Shown in pieces: positions 53,415 to 62,262 of a stretch of 64,000 nt of DNA. Source of the DNA: Flavobacterium swingsii. Its GTDB lineage: Bacteria > Bacteroidota > Bacteroidia > Flavobacteriales > Flavobacteriaceae. The DNA is taken from contig NZ_FOJT01000002.1 in NCBI RefSeq assembly GCF_900111965.1, positions 424,525-488,524 on the forward strand, in the 5' to 3' direction. The position numbers and the translations under genes are program-made. The notes below the pieces were generated by a model that was not told the DNA's origin, made no database searches, and worked only from the letters and a program-made list of their open reading frames with translations. Positions within the stretch are counted from its first letter, which is position 1. Each line of letters opens with the position of its first letter.

Positions 53415-54407
53415 CTAAAAATTGTTTGTAAAAATCTTTATATTTTTAATAAAATAACTATAAACAATGCTTTTTGTCTTGTAATATTTTTCAAATTGAT
53501 TGATATCCCGTTTTCCTAAAAACTTAAATAGAGAATAATAGAAATAAAAATGAGACTCTAAAACAGCCCAAAAATGTTTCAATTTTCCTTGTGTTAAAAA
53601 ACGAATTCCAGCAATTCCGTCTAAACTTAATCTTATAAATAAAGTAGTGAATAATTGGTTTGTTGGAAGATTTTTAAGCATCATCCACAAAGAGTTTCTA
53701 AAATTCAGGAATGTTTTTTTAGGGTTTTCTGTATTCAAAGTTGCTCCACCAACATGATAAACTGTCGATTCTCCACAATATTTGGCAATATATCCTTTAT
53801 TAAATGCTCTCCAACACAAGTCGATTTCTTCCTGATGTGCAAAAAAACTAGCATCAAAACCATTTAGCTCTCGAAAAACATCTTTCCTAATAAAAAAACA
53901 AGCGCCTGAAGCCCAAAATATTTCGATTGTATCATTATATTGTCCATTATCTTTTTCGATAGTATCAAAAATACGTCCACGACAAAATGGAAAACCATAT
54001 TTATCTATAAATCCGCCACCAGCACCAGCATATTCGAAGTATTCTTTGTTTTTAAAGTCAAGAATTTTGGGTTGAATAATACTAGTTTCTGGTTCGTTTT
54101 CGAATAAAGTAATAATAGGTTGTAACCAGTTTTCAGTAACTTCAATATCAGAATTTACCAAAGCATAAATTTCTTCTTCAACTTCCTGTAAAGCCTCGTT
54201 ATAACCTTTTGCATAACCAAAATTACCTTTGTTTTCGATGATTTTTATCGTAGGAAAATGAGTTTTTACAAATGAAACTGAAGCATCGGTAGAAGCATTA
54301 TCAGCCACATAAATCGTAGCTTCTTGAGAGAATTCTATAATGGAAGGCAAAAACTGTTCTAGCAATTTTTGTCCATTCCAATTTAATATAACTACGGCTA
54401 TTTTCAA
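53415..54407 (-). CDS. family 2 glycosyltransferase
   Basis: A 330-residue GT-A-fold glycosyltransferase, probably acting at the inner membrane on surface glycans. The N-terminus AVVILNWNGQKLLEQFLPSI is typical; YVADNASTDAS binds the nucleotide sugar, LVNSDIEV contains the metal-binding DxD-like site, and FFAHQEEIDLCWRAFNKGY carries the acidic catalytic region. The C-terminal 70 residues are amphipathic. The acceptor is unknown. Close relatives are rhamnosyl- or similar transferases. Confidence 0.9.
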   Translation of the reverse strand: MKIAVVILNWNGQKLLEQFLPSIIEFSQEATIYVADNASTDASVSFVKTHFPTIKIIENKGNFGYAKGYNEALQEVEEEIYALVNSDIEVTENWLQPIITLFENEPETSIIQPKILDFKNKEYFEYAGAGGGFIDKYGFPFCRGRIFDTIEKDNGQYNDTIEIFWASGACFFIRKDVFRELNGFDASFFAHQEEIDLCWRAFNKGYIAKYCGESTVYHVGGATLNTENPKKTFLNFRNSLWMMLKNLPTNQLFTTLFIRLSLDGIAGIRFLTQGKLKHFWAVLESHFYFYYSLFKFLGKRDINQFEKYYKTKSIVYSYFIKNIKIFTNNF

Positions 54408-54412
54408 TGTTA

Positions 54413-54458
54413 ATTCGTTGATTTGGTTATTCGTTGATTTGGTTATTCGTTGATTTGG
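54413..54458. repeat. three direct repeats of a 16-nt unit
   Basis: ATTCGTTGATTTGG occurs at 54413, 54429 and 54445, 16 bases apart, joined by TT. The last copy encodes the final FQINE residues and stop of the HsdR_N-like gene on the minus strand. A related sequence in inverse orientation lies at about 54912-54944 beyond that gene's start. Confidence 0.85.
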
Positions 54459-54895
54459 AATTCAGGAAGTTCTTTCAAAAACAAATATTTCTCGTTTTCA
54501 AAATCCATTTGACAAAAATAATGATTTAAACCATTAGTAACCATTAAATATTCTGCCTCAAGGACCATATTGTATCTTGCAATCTGATCGAAAGTATTTT
54601 GAGAAATAGGGACCTCTGGTGCTTTGCATTCTATAAGTAAAAATATTTTTCCATTAGGTTGAAATACAACTATATCATATCGTTTACTTAAATCATTGAT
54701 TTTGATTAACTTTTCAACATTAATATATGATTTCGGGTATTTTTTTTCTTCTAACAAAAACCGAACTACGTTTTGACGCACCCATTCTTCGGGCGTGAGA
54801 ATCACAAATTTTTTACGAATTTCATCAAAAATAGAAACTTTATTTTCACTATTTTTGAACCGAAATGTATAAGTTGGAAAATTCAGTTTTTGCAT
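54443..54895 (-). CDS. HsdR N-terminal-like (PD-(D/E)XK nuclease-fold) protein
   Basis: A 150-residue stand-alone version of the type I restriction HsdR N-terminal nuclease domain. RYDIVVFQPNGKIFLLIECKAPEV-like core has Asp in KRYDIVVF and Glu-x-Lys in LIECKAP, the catalytic triad of the fold. EEWVRQNVVRFLLEEKKYP is also typical. It is not part of a restriction system: no methylase or specificity gene is near. In Bacteroidota it is commonly found next to holA, divergent as here. The role is unknown. Confidence 0.85.
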   Translation of the reverse strand: MQKLNFPTYTFRFKNSENKVSIFDEIRKKFVILTPEEWVRQNVVRFLLEEKKYPKSYINVEKLIKINDLSKRYDIVVFQPNGKIFLLIECKAPEVPISQNTFDQIARYNMVLEAEYLMVTNGLNHYFCQMDFENEKYLFLKELPEFQINE

Positions 54896-54950
54896 TCAAC
54901 AAATCTATTATCAAATAAACGAATTACCAAATAACCAAATCAACTTTTTT

Positions 54951-55955
54951 GTGGACGAAGTAGTAAAAATAATTAATGATATAAAAGCTGGAAATATAAA
55001 GCCAATTTATTTTTTAATGGGCGAAGAGCCTTATTATATTGATAAATTGTCGGAATATATCGAGCATAATATATTGCAAGAACACGAAAGAGATTTTAAC
55101 CAAACGGTTTTATATGGCCGTGATGTTACGATTGAAGACGTGGTTTCGAACGCAAAACGTTATCCTATGATGGCGGATCGTCAGGTCGTTATTGTAAAAG
55201 AAGCTCAGGATTTAATAAAAACAATAGATAAGTTAGAATCTTATGCCGAAAATCCGCAGCCAACAACGGTTTTAGTTATTTGTTACAAATATAAAACACT
55301 CGACAAGCGAAAAAAAATCACAAAGATTTTAGCTCAAAAAGGTGTTGTTTACGAAAGTAAAAAATTATACGAAAACCAAGTAGGCGAGTGGCTAAAGAGA
55401 GTTTTACAAGGCAAGAGACTCAATATTGAACCAAAAGCATCAGCTATGTTAGTCGATTTTTTAGGTACTGATTTAAGCAAAATCGCTAACGAATTAGACA
55501 AACTAGCCATTATTTTGCCACAAGGGAGTACAATTACACCAGCTGTTATTGAAGAAAATATAGGATTTAGCAAGGATTTTAATGTTTTTGAATTTAGAAA
55601 AGCTATTGGAGAAAGAAACCAATTAAAATCATATCAAATTGCCGACCATTTTGCTCAAAACCCAAAGGATAATCCAATGGTTGTTACGACAAGTTTGGTT
55701 TTTAGCTTTTTTATCCAATTATTAAAATACCACGGACTCAAAGACAGAAATCCGAAAACAGTTGCTCCAATTTTAGGTGTAAGTCCATTTTTCTTAAAGG
55801 ATTATGACGTAGCTTTACGTAATTATCCTATGAAAAAAGTAAGTCAAATAGTGGCTTCCTTACGTGATATTGACGTAAAAAGTAAAGGTGTTGGAGCAAA
55901 TGCTTTACCGCAATCAGATTTATTGAAAGAAATGTTGGTTAAGATTTTTAATTAA
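54951..55955 (+). CDS. holA: DNA polymerase III subunit delta
   Basis: A 334-residue clamp-loader subunit that opens the beta clamp. Typical segments are GNIKPIYFLMGEEPYYIDKL at the N-terminus, RYPMMADRQVVIVKEAQD, and LGTDLSKIANELDKLAIIL. A GTG start at 54951 is used because no upstream ATG exists in frame before the intergenic repeats. The C-terminal domain (FEFRKAIGERNQLKSYQIAD) is intact. It is followed by a promoter at 55958. Confidence 0.94.
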   Translation: MDEVVKIINDIKAGNIKPIYFLMGEEPYYIDKLSEYIEHNILQEHERDFNQTVLYGRDVTIEDVVSNAKRYPMMADRQVVIVKEAQDLIKTIDKLESYAENPQPTTVLVICYKYKTLDKRKKITKILAQKGVVYESKKLYENQVGEWLKRVLQGKRLNIEPKASAMLVDFLGTDLSKIANELDKLAIILPQGSTITPAVIEENIGFSKDFNVFEFRKAIGERNQLKSYQIADHFAQNPKDNPMVVTTSLVFSFFIQLLKYHGLKDRNPKTVAPILGVSPFFLKDYDVALRNYPMKKVSQIVASLRDIDVKSKGVGANALPQSDLLKEMLVKIFN

Positions 55956-55957
55956 CA

Positions 55958-55987
55958 TTGAAAATTATTCAAAAAAGACGATATTTG
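55958..55987 (+). promoter_or_regulatory. Bacteroidota-type promoter
   Basis: TTG at 55958-55960, a 19-nt spacer and GATATTTG at 55980-55987 (one mismatch to TAnnTTTG) lie 30 bases before the small membrane gene at 56018. Confidence 0.6.
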
Positions 55988-56017
55988 TACCCCTCAAATT
56001 AAATAAAAAAAGAAATT

Positions 56018-56200
56018 ATGGGAATGAATAAAAATACAATTTTAGGCTGGGCAACATTAATGATGGTAATCATGGGATTAGTACTCATCGGTCTTGGAGC
56101 GTACAGATATGCTGATATAGCAGGTTGGGGTTTTGCAACTGTTGGTTTCGGTTTTTTATTAAATGCTTGGGTTTTTAGCTCATTGAAAGGGCGTTTATAA
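56018..56200 (+). CDS. CAL67264-type small membrane protein
   Basis: A 60-residue protein with two TM helices (about 9-29 and 33-54) joined by a short turn (RYADIAG), starting MGMNKNTILGWATLMM. It matches a family of small conserved membrane proteins of Flavobacteriia with no known role. A good promoter stands before it, and its short, conserved nature speaks for a real gene rather than chance. Confidence 0.82.
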   Translation: MGMNKNTILGWATLMMVIMGLVLIGLGAYRYADIAGWGFATVGFGFLLNAWVFSSLKGRL

Positions 56201-56245
56201 AAAAATTGCGAATTACGAATTACAAATTTTCTATTGAATTTTAAA

Positions 56246-56297
56246 AATCTAAAGAAATCTAACAATCTAAGTTAGTCTAATTAATCTAATAATCTAA
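56246..56297. repeat. six AATCTAA-type heptamers spaced about 9 nt
   Basis: AATCTAA at 56246, 56256, 56264, 56283 and 56291, and AGTCTAA at 56274, just before the ettA start at 56301. The period of 8 to 10 nt is striking. It may be a simple expanded intergenic repeat or a binding array; leader of ettA. Confidence 0.8.
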
Positions 56298-56300
56298 ATA

Positions 56301-57992
56301 ATGTCAGACGATAAGAAAGTAATATTCTCAATGTCAAAATTGAGTAAAACCTACCAAGGAGCAGACAAACAAGTATTAAAAAATATATATCTAAGTTTCT
56401 TTTACGGAGCAAAAATTGGTATTTTAGGACTAAACGGTTCAGGGAAATCTTCTCTTTTGAAGATTATTGCTGGAGTAGATAAAAATTACCAAGGTGATGT
56501 AGTTTTTGCACCAGGTTATACCGTTGGTTATTTAGAACAAGAACCAATTCTTGATGATTCTAAAACGGTTATAGAAATTGTTCGCGAAGGTGTTGCCGAA
56601 ACTATGGCTGTACTTGACGAGTTCAACAAAATAAATGATATGTTTGGCTTGCCAGAATATTACGAAGATGCCGATAAAATGGACAAACTAATGGATCGTC
56701 AAGCAGCTTTGCAAGACAAAATAGATTCATTAGGCGCTTGGGAAATAGACACCAAACTAGAAATCGCTATGGATGCTTTACGCACACCAGAAGCTGATAC
56801 ACCAATTAAAAATTTATCAGGTGGAGAACGCCGTCGCGTCGCTTTATGTCGTTTGTTGTTGCAACAACCAGACGTTTTGTTGTTAGATGAGCCTACGAAT
56901 CACTTAGATGCAGAATCGGTACTTTGGTTAGAACAACATTTAGCACAATATGCAGGAACTGTAATTGCAGTAACGCACGACCGTTATTTCTTGGACAATG
57001 TTGCAGGTTGGATTCTTGAATTGGATAGAGGAGAAGGTATTCCTTGGAAAGGGAATTACTCTTCTTGGTTAGACCAAAAATCGAGCAGAATGGCACTCGA
57101 AGAAAAAGTAGCTTCAAAACGTCGTAAAAACTTAGAACGTGAATTGGATTGGGTTCGTCAAGGTGCAAAAGGCCGTCAAACGAAACAAAAAGCGCGTTTA
57201 CAGAATTACGATAAATTACTAAACGAAGATCAGAAACAACTAGATGAAAATCTAGAAATCTATATCCCGAACGGTCCACGTTTAGGAACTAATGTCATTG
57301 AAGCTAAAAATGTAGCAAAAGCATTTGGAGATAAATTATTGTATGATAATTTGAATTTTACTTTGCCACAAGCAGGAATTGTTGGAATTATCGGGCCAAA
57401 TGGTGCTGGTAAATCTACTATTTTTAGAATGATAATGGGAGAACAAGCAACAGATTCTGGTGAATTTACTGTTGGTGAAACTGTAAAAATCGCTTATGTA
57501 GATCAATCACATTCTAATATAGATCCTAACAAATCTATTTGGGAAAACTTTGCCGATGGTCAAGAACTGATTATGATGGGCGGACGACAAGTAAATTCTC
57601 GTGCTTATTTATCCCGTTTCAACTTTGGTGGAGGAGAGCAAAACAAGAAAGTAAACACACTTTCTGGAGGAGAACGTAACCGTTTGCACCTTGCCATGAC
57701 ACTAAAAGAAGAAGGAAATGTACTTTTGTTAGATGAGCCTACAAATGATTTAGATGTAAATACTTTACGTGCTCTCGAAGAAGGTTTAGAAAATTTCGCT
57801 GGTTGTGCTGTGGTTATTTCTCACGACAGATGGTTTTTAGACAGAATTTGTACACACATTCTAGCATTTGAAGGAGATTCGGAAGTGTATTATTTTGAAG
57901 GTGGCTTCTCTGAATATGAAGAGAATAAGAAGAAACGATTGGGTGGAGATTTAACTCCTAAACGATTGAAATATAGAAAATTAATAAGATAA
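56301..57992 (+). CDS. ettA: energy-dependent translational throttle protein EttA (ABC-F ATPase)
   Basis: A 563-residue ABC-F protein with two ATPase domains and no TM segment. Walker A sites are GLNGSGKS (43-50) and GPNGAGKS in the second domain; signatures are NLSGGERRRVALCRLL and LSGGERNRLHLAMTL; Walker B sites are LLLDEPTNHLD and LLLDEPTNDLD. The P-site tRNA interaction motif and arm region (KRRKNLERELDWVRQGAKGRQ, in part) lies between them. It binds the ribosomal E site and gates the first elongation cycle according to the ATP/ADP ratio. Confidence 0.96.
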   Translation: MSDDKKVIFSMSKLSKTYQGADKQVLKNIYLSFFYGAKIGILGLNGSGKSSLLKIIAGVDKNYQGDVVFAPGYTVGYLEQEPILDDSKTVIEIVREGVAETMAVLDEFNKINDMFGLPEYYEDADKMDKLMDRQAALQDKIDSLGAWEIDTKLEIAMDALRTPEADTPIKNLSGGERRRVALCRLLLQQPDVLLLDEPTNHLDAESVLWLEQHLAQYAGTVIAVTHDRYFLDNVAGWILELDRGEGIPWKGNYSSWLDQKSSRMALEEKVASKRRKNLERELDWVRQGAKGRQTKQKARLQNYDKLLNEDQKQLDENLEIYIPNGPRLGTNVIEAKNVAKAFGDKLLYDNLNFTLPQAGIVGIIGPNGAGKSTIFRMIMGEQATDSGEFTVGETVKIAYVDQSHSNIDPNKSIWENFADGQELIMMGGRQVNSRAYLSRFNFGGGEQNKKVNTLSGGERNRLHLAMTLKEEGNVLLLDEPTNDLDVNTLRALEEGLENFAGCAVVISHDRWFLDRICTHILAFEGDSEVYYFEGGFSEYEENKKKRLGGDLTPKRLKYRKLIR

Positions 57993-58004
57993 TATTTTTT
58001 TATG

Positions 58005-58032
58005 AATCCTGACTTTTGTCAGGATTTTTTTT
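58005..58032 (+). terminator. intrinsic terminator after ettA
   Basis: AATCCTGAC (58005-58013), TTTT loop, GTCAGGATT (58018-58026), then T-run. A textbook hairpin. Confidence 0.9.
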
Positions 58033-58062
58033 TACATTAGTTTTTTTGAAAATGTTCTCACT

Positions 58063-60252
58063 ATGTGTAAATATAAATTATTTTTCATCCTTTTATTCTT
58101 TGTTCTTTTTCAGAATAATTCTTTCTCACAGTCAGAAAAAAAATCGGTACAAGAAATTGTACAACTAAATACGCAATCACGAAAATATTTTAAACAAGGT
58201 AATTTCGAGAAGTCTATGCAAATTTCTCGTATTGCATTGCACAATGCAAAAATTATTGGTAATGATTCTCTAGTAGCAATAAGCTGTCAGAGAATAGGTA
58301 TGAACTTCGAAGAATTAAAAGATTTAAATAAAGCATTATTTTTTTATAATAAAGCTTTAGATTATGCTACGAAGTCTAAAAACGGGGAAATAAAAGCAAA
58401 CGTCTATAATGATTTAGGAAATATAAACTCAACAGATTTACTAAATCAGTACAAAAAATCATTGTATTATTATAAAAAAGCTAAAGAATATTACGAAACA
58501 AAAAAAGATTCTACAAGGTTAGTTATGATAAACTTGAATATCGCTTGGACTTGTTTTGATGAAAAAGAATTCGATTTAGGTTTTAAAAATTTAGATTTTG
58601 TAAATAAATATCAACCAAAATTTGGAGATAAAGACTACATTGTCTCAATAAACATGCTAAATGGCATGTATTATGCAGGAAAAGGAGAAAACGAAACAGC
58701 TAATAATTATTACTTGAAAGGAATAAATGAAAGTACAAAAATCGATTTTAATGAAGAAAAACAATATTTGCATCTAGAATACGCTAGGTTCTTAGCCAAA
58801 AATGGAGATTATAAAAAAGCTTATGAAAATCTTGCAAAATATAATGAGATAGTAGAATCACTTTTTAATAAAGAGAAAATGGCAAAAGCCAATCTTGCTG
58901 CCAGAAATATAGAATTTGATATTTACAAAAGTGATATCGAAAAATTAGAAACCGATAAAAAAATTCAATCCTTAAGTCTAAAAAAATCGAATACAATTTT
59001 GAGTTTGTTTTTTGTAATATTAACATTCTTATTATTACTTGTTTATAGTTTATACAAAAATTATAACTTAAAAAAACAAAACAATAATGATCTTACAATT
59101 GCAAATATAGATCTTCAAATTGCAAAAGAAAAAGCAGAAGAAGCAACAAGATTAAAATCTCAATTTGTTTCGACAATAACTCATGAGCTGAGAACACCAC
59201 TTTACGGAGTTGTAGGAATTACAGATTTAATTGCAGATGAGCATCCAGAGCTTAAAAATAGCCAGTATATAAAATCATTAAAATTTTCGGCAAAATATTT
59301 ATTGGCATTGGTAAACGATATATTACAGATTTATAAAATTTCAGAAAATAAAATTGTACTTGAGAATTCTAAATTTAATTTGAAAGAAGAATTGGTTTCT
59401 ATAATTGATAGTTTACAATTTTTAGCCTCAAAAAACAAGAACAAAATAAGTTTAGAGTTAGATCCATCAATTCCTTTATTTATAATTGGGGATAAAATTA
59501 GACTATCACAAATTTTTATGAACTTGATTAGTAATTCACTCAAATTTACCGAAAAAGGAAAAATAATTATTAAAGCAAATGTGTTAGACAAAAAGGATGA
59601 TTCTTGTCAAATATTTTTTGAAATTACCGATAATGGAATAGGAATTTCTAAAGAAGATCACGAGAAAGTATTCGAAGAATTTGTACAAATAGAGCGGAGA
59701 GATGACGATTATCAAGGAACAGGTTTAGGATTGCCTATTGTAAAAAAACTGATTCAACTTTTTGGTGGAGAAGTTCATTTAGAAAGCGAAGAAAATAAAG
59801 GAACAAAAATAAGTTTCTCAATTAAGTTTAATATCCCAAACGAAGAAACTTTAAATATTTTGTCTGTTGAAGAAAATAATAAACAACTAAAAAAGCATTT
59901 AAATATACTTTTGATTGAAGACAATAAGATTAACCAAATGGTTACCCAGAAAATCTTGAAAAATTTTGGATACAAAACAATTGTTGTAGATAATGGTTTT
60001 GAAGCAGTAGAAAGATTAAAATCCGAAAAATTTGATGTAATTCTTATGGATATTAATATGCCGAAAATAAACGGTTTCGATACCTCAAAACTAATCAGAG
60101 AATTCGATGTTTTAACACCAATTATTGCTCTAACAGCATTTGATAAACAAGAAATTAACCATCAGGTAGTTGAATCTGGAATGAATGGAATAATTGTTAA
60201 ACCATTTGAGTCGAGTGTATTAAATGATTTAATTGTGAAATTAACCAGTTAA
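58063..60252 (+). CDS. hybrid histidine kinase with exported TPR domain and receiver
   Basis: A 729-residue sensor. Signal peptide 1-22 (ending NSFSQ), then a periplasmic TPR superhelix (about 25-290, with NLNIAWTCFDEKEF and KAYENLAKYNEIVES), a TM helix (310-332), a coiled coil, HisKA with His374 in ITHELRTP, a HATPase domain (NLISNSLKFTEKG, DNGIGIS, GTGLGLPIVK) and a C-terminal receiver with Asp663 in LMDINMPKING. It has no DNA-binding domain, so phosphate must go on to another protein. It starts a single-gene unit between two terminators. Confidence 0.93.
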   Translation: MCKYKLFFILLFFVLFQNNSFSQSEKKSVQEIVQLNTQSRKYFKQGNFEKSMQISRIALHNAKIIGNDSLVAISCQRIGMNFEELKDLNKALFFYNKALDYATKSKNGEIKANVYNDLGNINSTDLLNQYKKSLYYYKKAKEYYETKKDSTRLVMINLNIAWTCFDEKEFDLGFKNLDFVNKYQPKFGDKDYIVSINMLNGMYYAGKGENETANNYYLKGINESTKIDFNEEKQYLHLEYARFLAKNGDYKKAYENLAKYNEIVESLFNKEKMAKANLAARNIEFDIYKSDIEKLETDKKIQSLSLKKSNTILSLFFVILTFLLLLVYSLYKNYNLKKQNNNDLTIANIDLQIAKEKAEEATRLKSQFVSTITHELRTPLYGVVGITDLIADEHPELKNSQYIKSLKFSAKYLLALVNDILQIYKISENKIVLENSKFNLKEELVSIIDSLQFLASKNKNKISLELDPSIPLFIIGDKIRLSQIFMNLISNSLKFTEKGKIIIKANVLDKKDDSCQIFFEITDNGIGISKEDHEKVFEEFVQIERRDDDYQGTGLGLPIVKKLIQLFGGEVHLESEENKGTKISFSIKFNIPNEETLNILSVEENNKQLKKHLNILLIEDNKINQMVTQKILKNFGYKTIVVDNGFEAVERLKSEKFDVILMDINMPKINGFDTSKLIREFDVLTPIIALTAFDKQEINHQVVESGMNGIIVKPFESSVLNDLIVKLTS

Positions 60253-60256
60253 GTAT

Positions 60257-60296
60257 AAAAAAAGCCTTCTAATTATTTAAATTAAAAGGCTTTTTA
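60257..60296. terminator. bidirectional terminator between kinase and OmpA genes
   Basis: AAAAAGCCTT (60259-60268) pairs with AAGGCTTTTT (60286-60295), with an inner TAATT/AATTA pairing, between convergent genes. Confidence 0.85.
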
Positions 60297-60318
60297 AAGA
60301 ATTAATATAACCAATCTA

Positions 60319-62244
60319 TTATTTCATTTTAAGTACTTTAAATATAGAACGACGGTTTAACTGATGTGCAGATTCAGAACAATCTATCCCATCTTTACAA
60401 TCATTTACTAAACTATATTCGCCAAAACCTTCAAATTTTTTGATTCTATTAGAATTTACACCTTTAGAAATTAAATAATCATGTGTCGAATTTGCTCTGC
60501 GAATTGCTAATGCTTCGTTGTAAGTAAAACTACCACGGCTATCTGTATGAGACTCTATTTCTACAGCCATTGTAGGATAAGTTGTATTCATCAAATAAGC
60601 AATTTTATCTAGCTCGATAGCTGCATCATCTCTAATATTTTGCTTGTCAAAATCGAAATAAATATTATCAACATTTACACCTGCAAGAATATCTACATCT
60701 TGTACAGGATCGAGTTCGAAATCTACAATTATATGTGGCTTTCCTTTAGTGTTTCTAGTATCTCCAACTTTCGATTTTGAGTTATATTTTACTTGAGAGG
60801 CTTCTAGATTATAAGTAGTTTCCCTATCAGCAGCAAATTTGTATTTTCCTTTTTCGTCGGTAATAAAATCGGCTATAATATTGCCATCTTTGTCTTTTAT
60901 CACAATTTTAGCATTTGGTATCGGTTGCTTGTTTATAGCATCGGTTACGGTTCCTTTTATTTCGAAAGGAGGAATTCTATCAAATCCGTAAATGTCGTCA
61001 TCACCTTTTCCGCCTTCACGATTGGAAGCTATAAATCCAGTTTCGCCAGATTCGTTTAGGAAGAACGAAAAATCATCCATATTAGAATTTACAGGACTTC
61101 CGAGGTTTATAATTTCTTGAATATTACCATCTCCATCTAATACTGTTGTAAAAATATCTAACTGACCAAGACCTTGAAGTCCATCGGAAGAAAAGAAAAG
61201 ATTTCCGTCAGAATGCACAAATGGGAAAACTTCAGATCCTTCGGTATTTATTTTATTACCAAGGTTTACAGGAGTTCCGTAAGAATTATCATTAACACTT
61301 ACCTTATAAATGTCTGATTTCCCGAAACCTCCAGGCATATCCGAAGCAAAATATAGCGTTTTCTCATCGACAGACAAACTAGGATGACCTACAGAATAAT
61401 TTGTATTATTAAAAGGTACTTCGGTAATATTTGTCCATTTATTGTCTTTATCTAGCGTGGCACGGTATATTTTCAGGTTGTTAGTTCCTTCAGCATCTTT
61501 TCCTTTTTTGTTATTAGTATAATTATTGCGAGTAAAAAACATTGTTTTCCCGTCTTTTGAAATCGAAATTTGACCTTCGTGAAACTTTGTATTTACATCT
61601 CCTTTTACTTTTTCGGCTTCAGAATGATTATCACCGTTCTTAGTTATTTGAAACAAATCTAAAAAAGGCTGTTGGTTCCAAGAATACGTTCTTTTTATTC
61701 CCACACCTTTGTCTCTGCTTGATGCAAATGTGATTACGCTATTTCTTTCGAAAGCACCAAAATCACTTAATTCCGAATTAAAAGGAACTTCTTTAGAAAA
61801 AAACTGAGGCTTAATTTGAAAAATATTGGTAAGAAAATTTTTGTCTTGCATTATTTTTTCAATACGAGAATCGACAACTCCTGATTCTTTGTATTTGTTG
61901 AGCCAAATTTCAGATTCATCATATTTTTTTAATGCTCTTAATGCCAAAGCATAATTCAGATAATATTCCGGTTCTACTTTGTCTTGTTTTACCACATCTT
62001 TATAGTAAACAGAGGCATTTTCTGGATCACGAAGCATAGCATAAGAATCGGCCAAACGTCTTTTAGAATAGTCTGTATTATAATTATTGGCTAACATTTC
62101 TTTGTATACTTCAATCGCTTTTACAAAAGAAAAACTGTTATATAAAGCATCTGCTTTTTTCTGTTTCCCAAACTGAGCTGAAGCTGAAGGAATGATTCCA
62201 AATAGGATAACAGATATCAAGATATATTTTAATATTGATTTCAT
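60319..62244 (-). CDS. OmpA family protein with TPR, beta-propeller and CNA-B-like domains (PorE-like)
   Basis: A 641-residue exported protein. Signal peptide 1-23 (ending ASAQ). TPR-like helical repeats (25-150), a PD40/WD40-like beta propeller (about 165-430, with SLSVDEKTLYFASDMPGGFG), a carboxypeptidase-regulatory-like domain (FEIKGTVTDAINKQPIPNA, 435-520), and a C-terminal OmpA peptidoglycan-binding domain (ESHTDSRGSFTYNEALAIRR). This domain order is that of PorE, which links the T9SS to peptidoglycan. It is coupled to the PorP/SprF gene. Several paralogues usually exist, so I give no symbol. Confidence 0.9.
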   Translation of the reverse strand: MKSILKYILISVILFGIIPSASAQFGKQKKADALYNSFSFVKAIEVYKEMLANNYNTDYSKRRLADSYAMLRDPENASVYYKDVVKQDKVEPEYYLNYALALRALKKYDESEIWLNKYKESGVVDSRIEKIMQDKNFLTNIFQIKPQFFSKEVPFNSELSDFGAFERNSVITFASSRDKGVGIKRTYSWNQQPFLDLFQITKNGDNHSEAEKVKGDVNTKFHEGQISISKDGKTMFFTRNNYTNNKKGKDAEGTNNLKIYRATLDKDNKWTNITEVPFNNTNYSVGHPSLSVDEKTLYFASDMPGGFGKSDIYKVSVNDNSYGTPVNLGNKINTEGSEVFPFVHSDGNLFFSSDGLQGLGQLDIFTTVLDGDGNIQEIINLGSPVNSNMDDFSFFLNESGETGFIASNREGGKGDDDIYGFDRIPPFEIKGTVTDAINKQPIPNAKIVIKDKDGNIIADFITDEKGKYKFAADRETTYNLEASQVKYNSKSKVGDTRNTKGKPHIIVDFELDPVQDVDILAGVNVDNIYFDFDKQNIRDDAAIELDKIAYLMNTTYPTMAVEIESHTDSRGSFTYNEALAIRRANSTHDYLISKGVNSNRIKKFEGFGEYSLVNDCKDGIDCSESAHQLNRRSIFKVLKMK

Positions 62245-62262
62245 AATTCAGGCGTTTTTAGG

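Noticed and set aside
54413..54458. Short direct repeats as a CRISPR array.
   Set aside because: The period is only 16 nt with no spacers, and no cas gene is in the window.
54443..54895. HsdR_N-like protein as part of a restriction-modification or defence system.
   Set aside because: There is no helicase part, methylase or specificity gene; the neighbour is holA, as in many Bacteroidota.
56893..57279. A 128-codon frame antisense to ettA.
   Set aside because: The plus strand encodes the well-conserved ABC-F protein; the antisense product has no motif.
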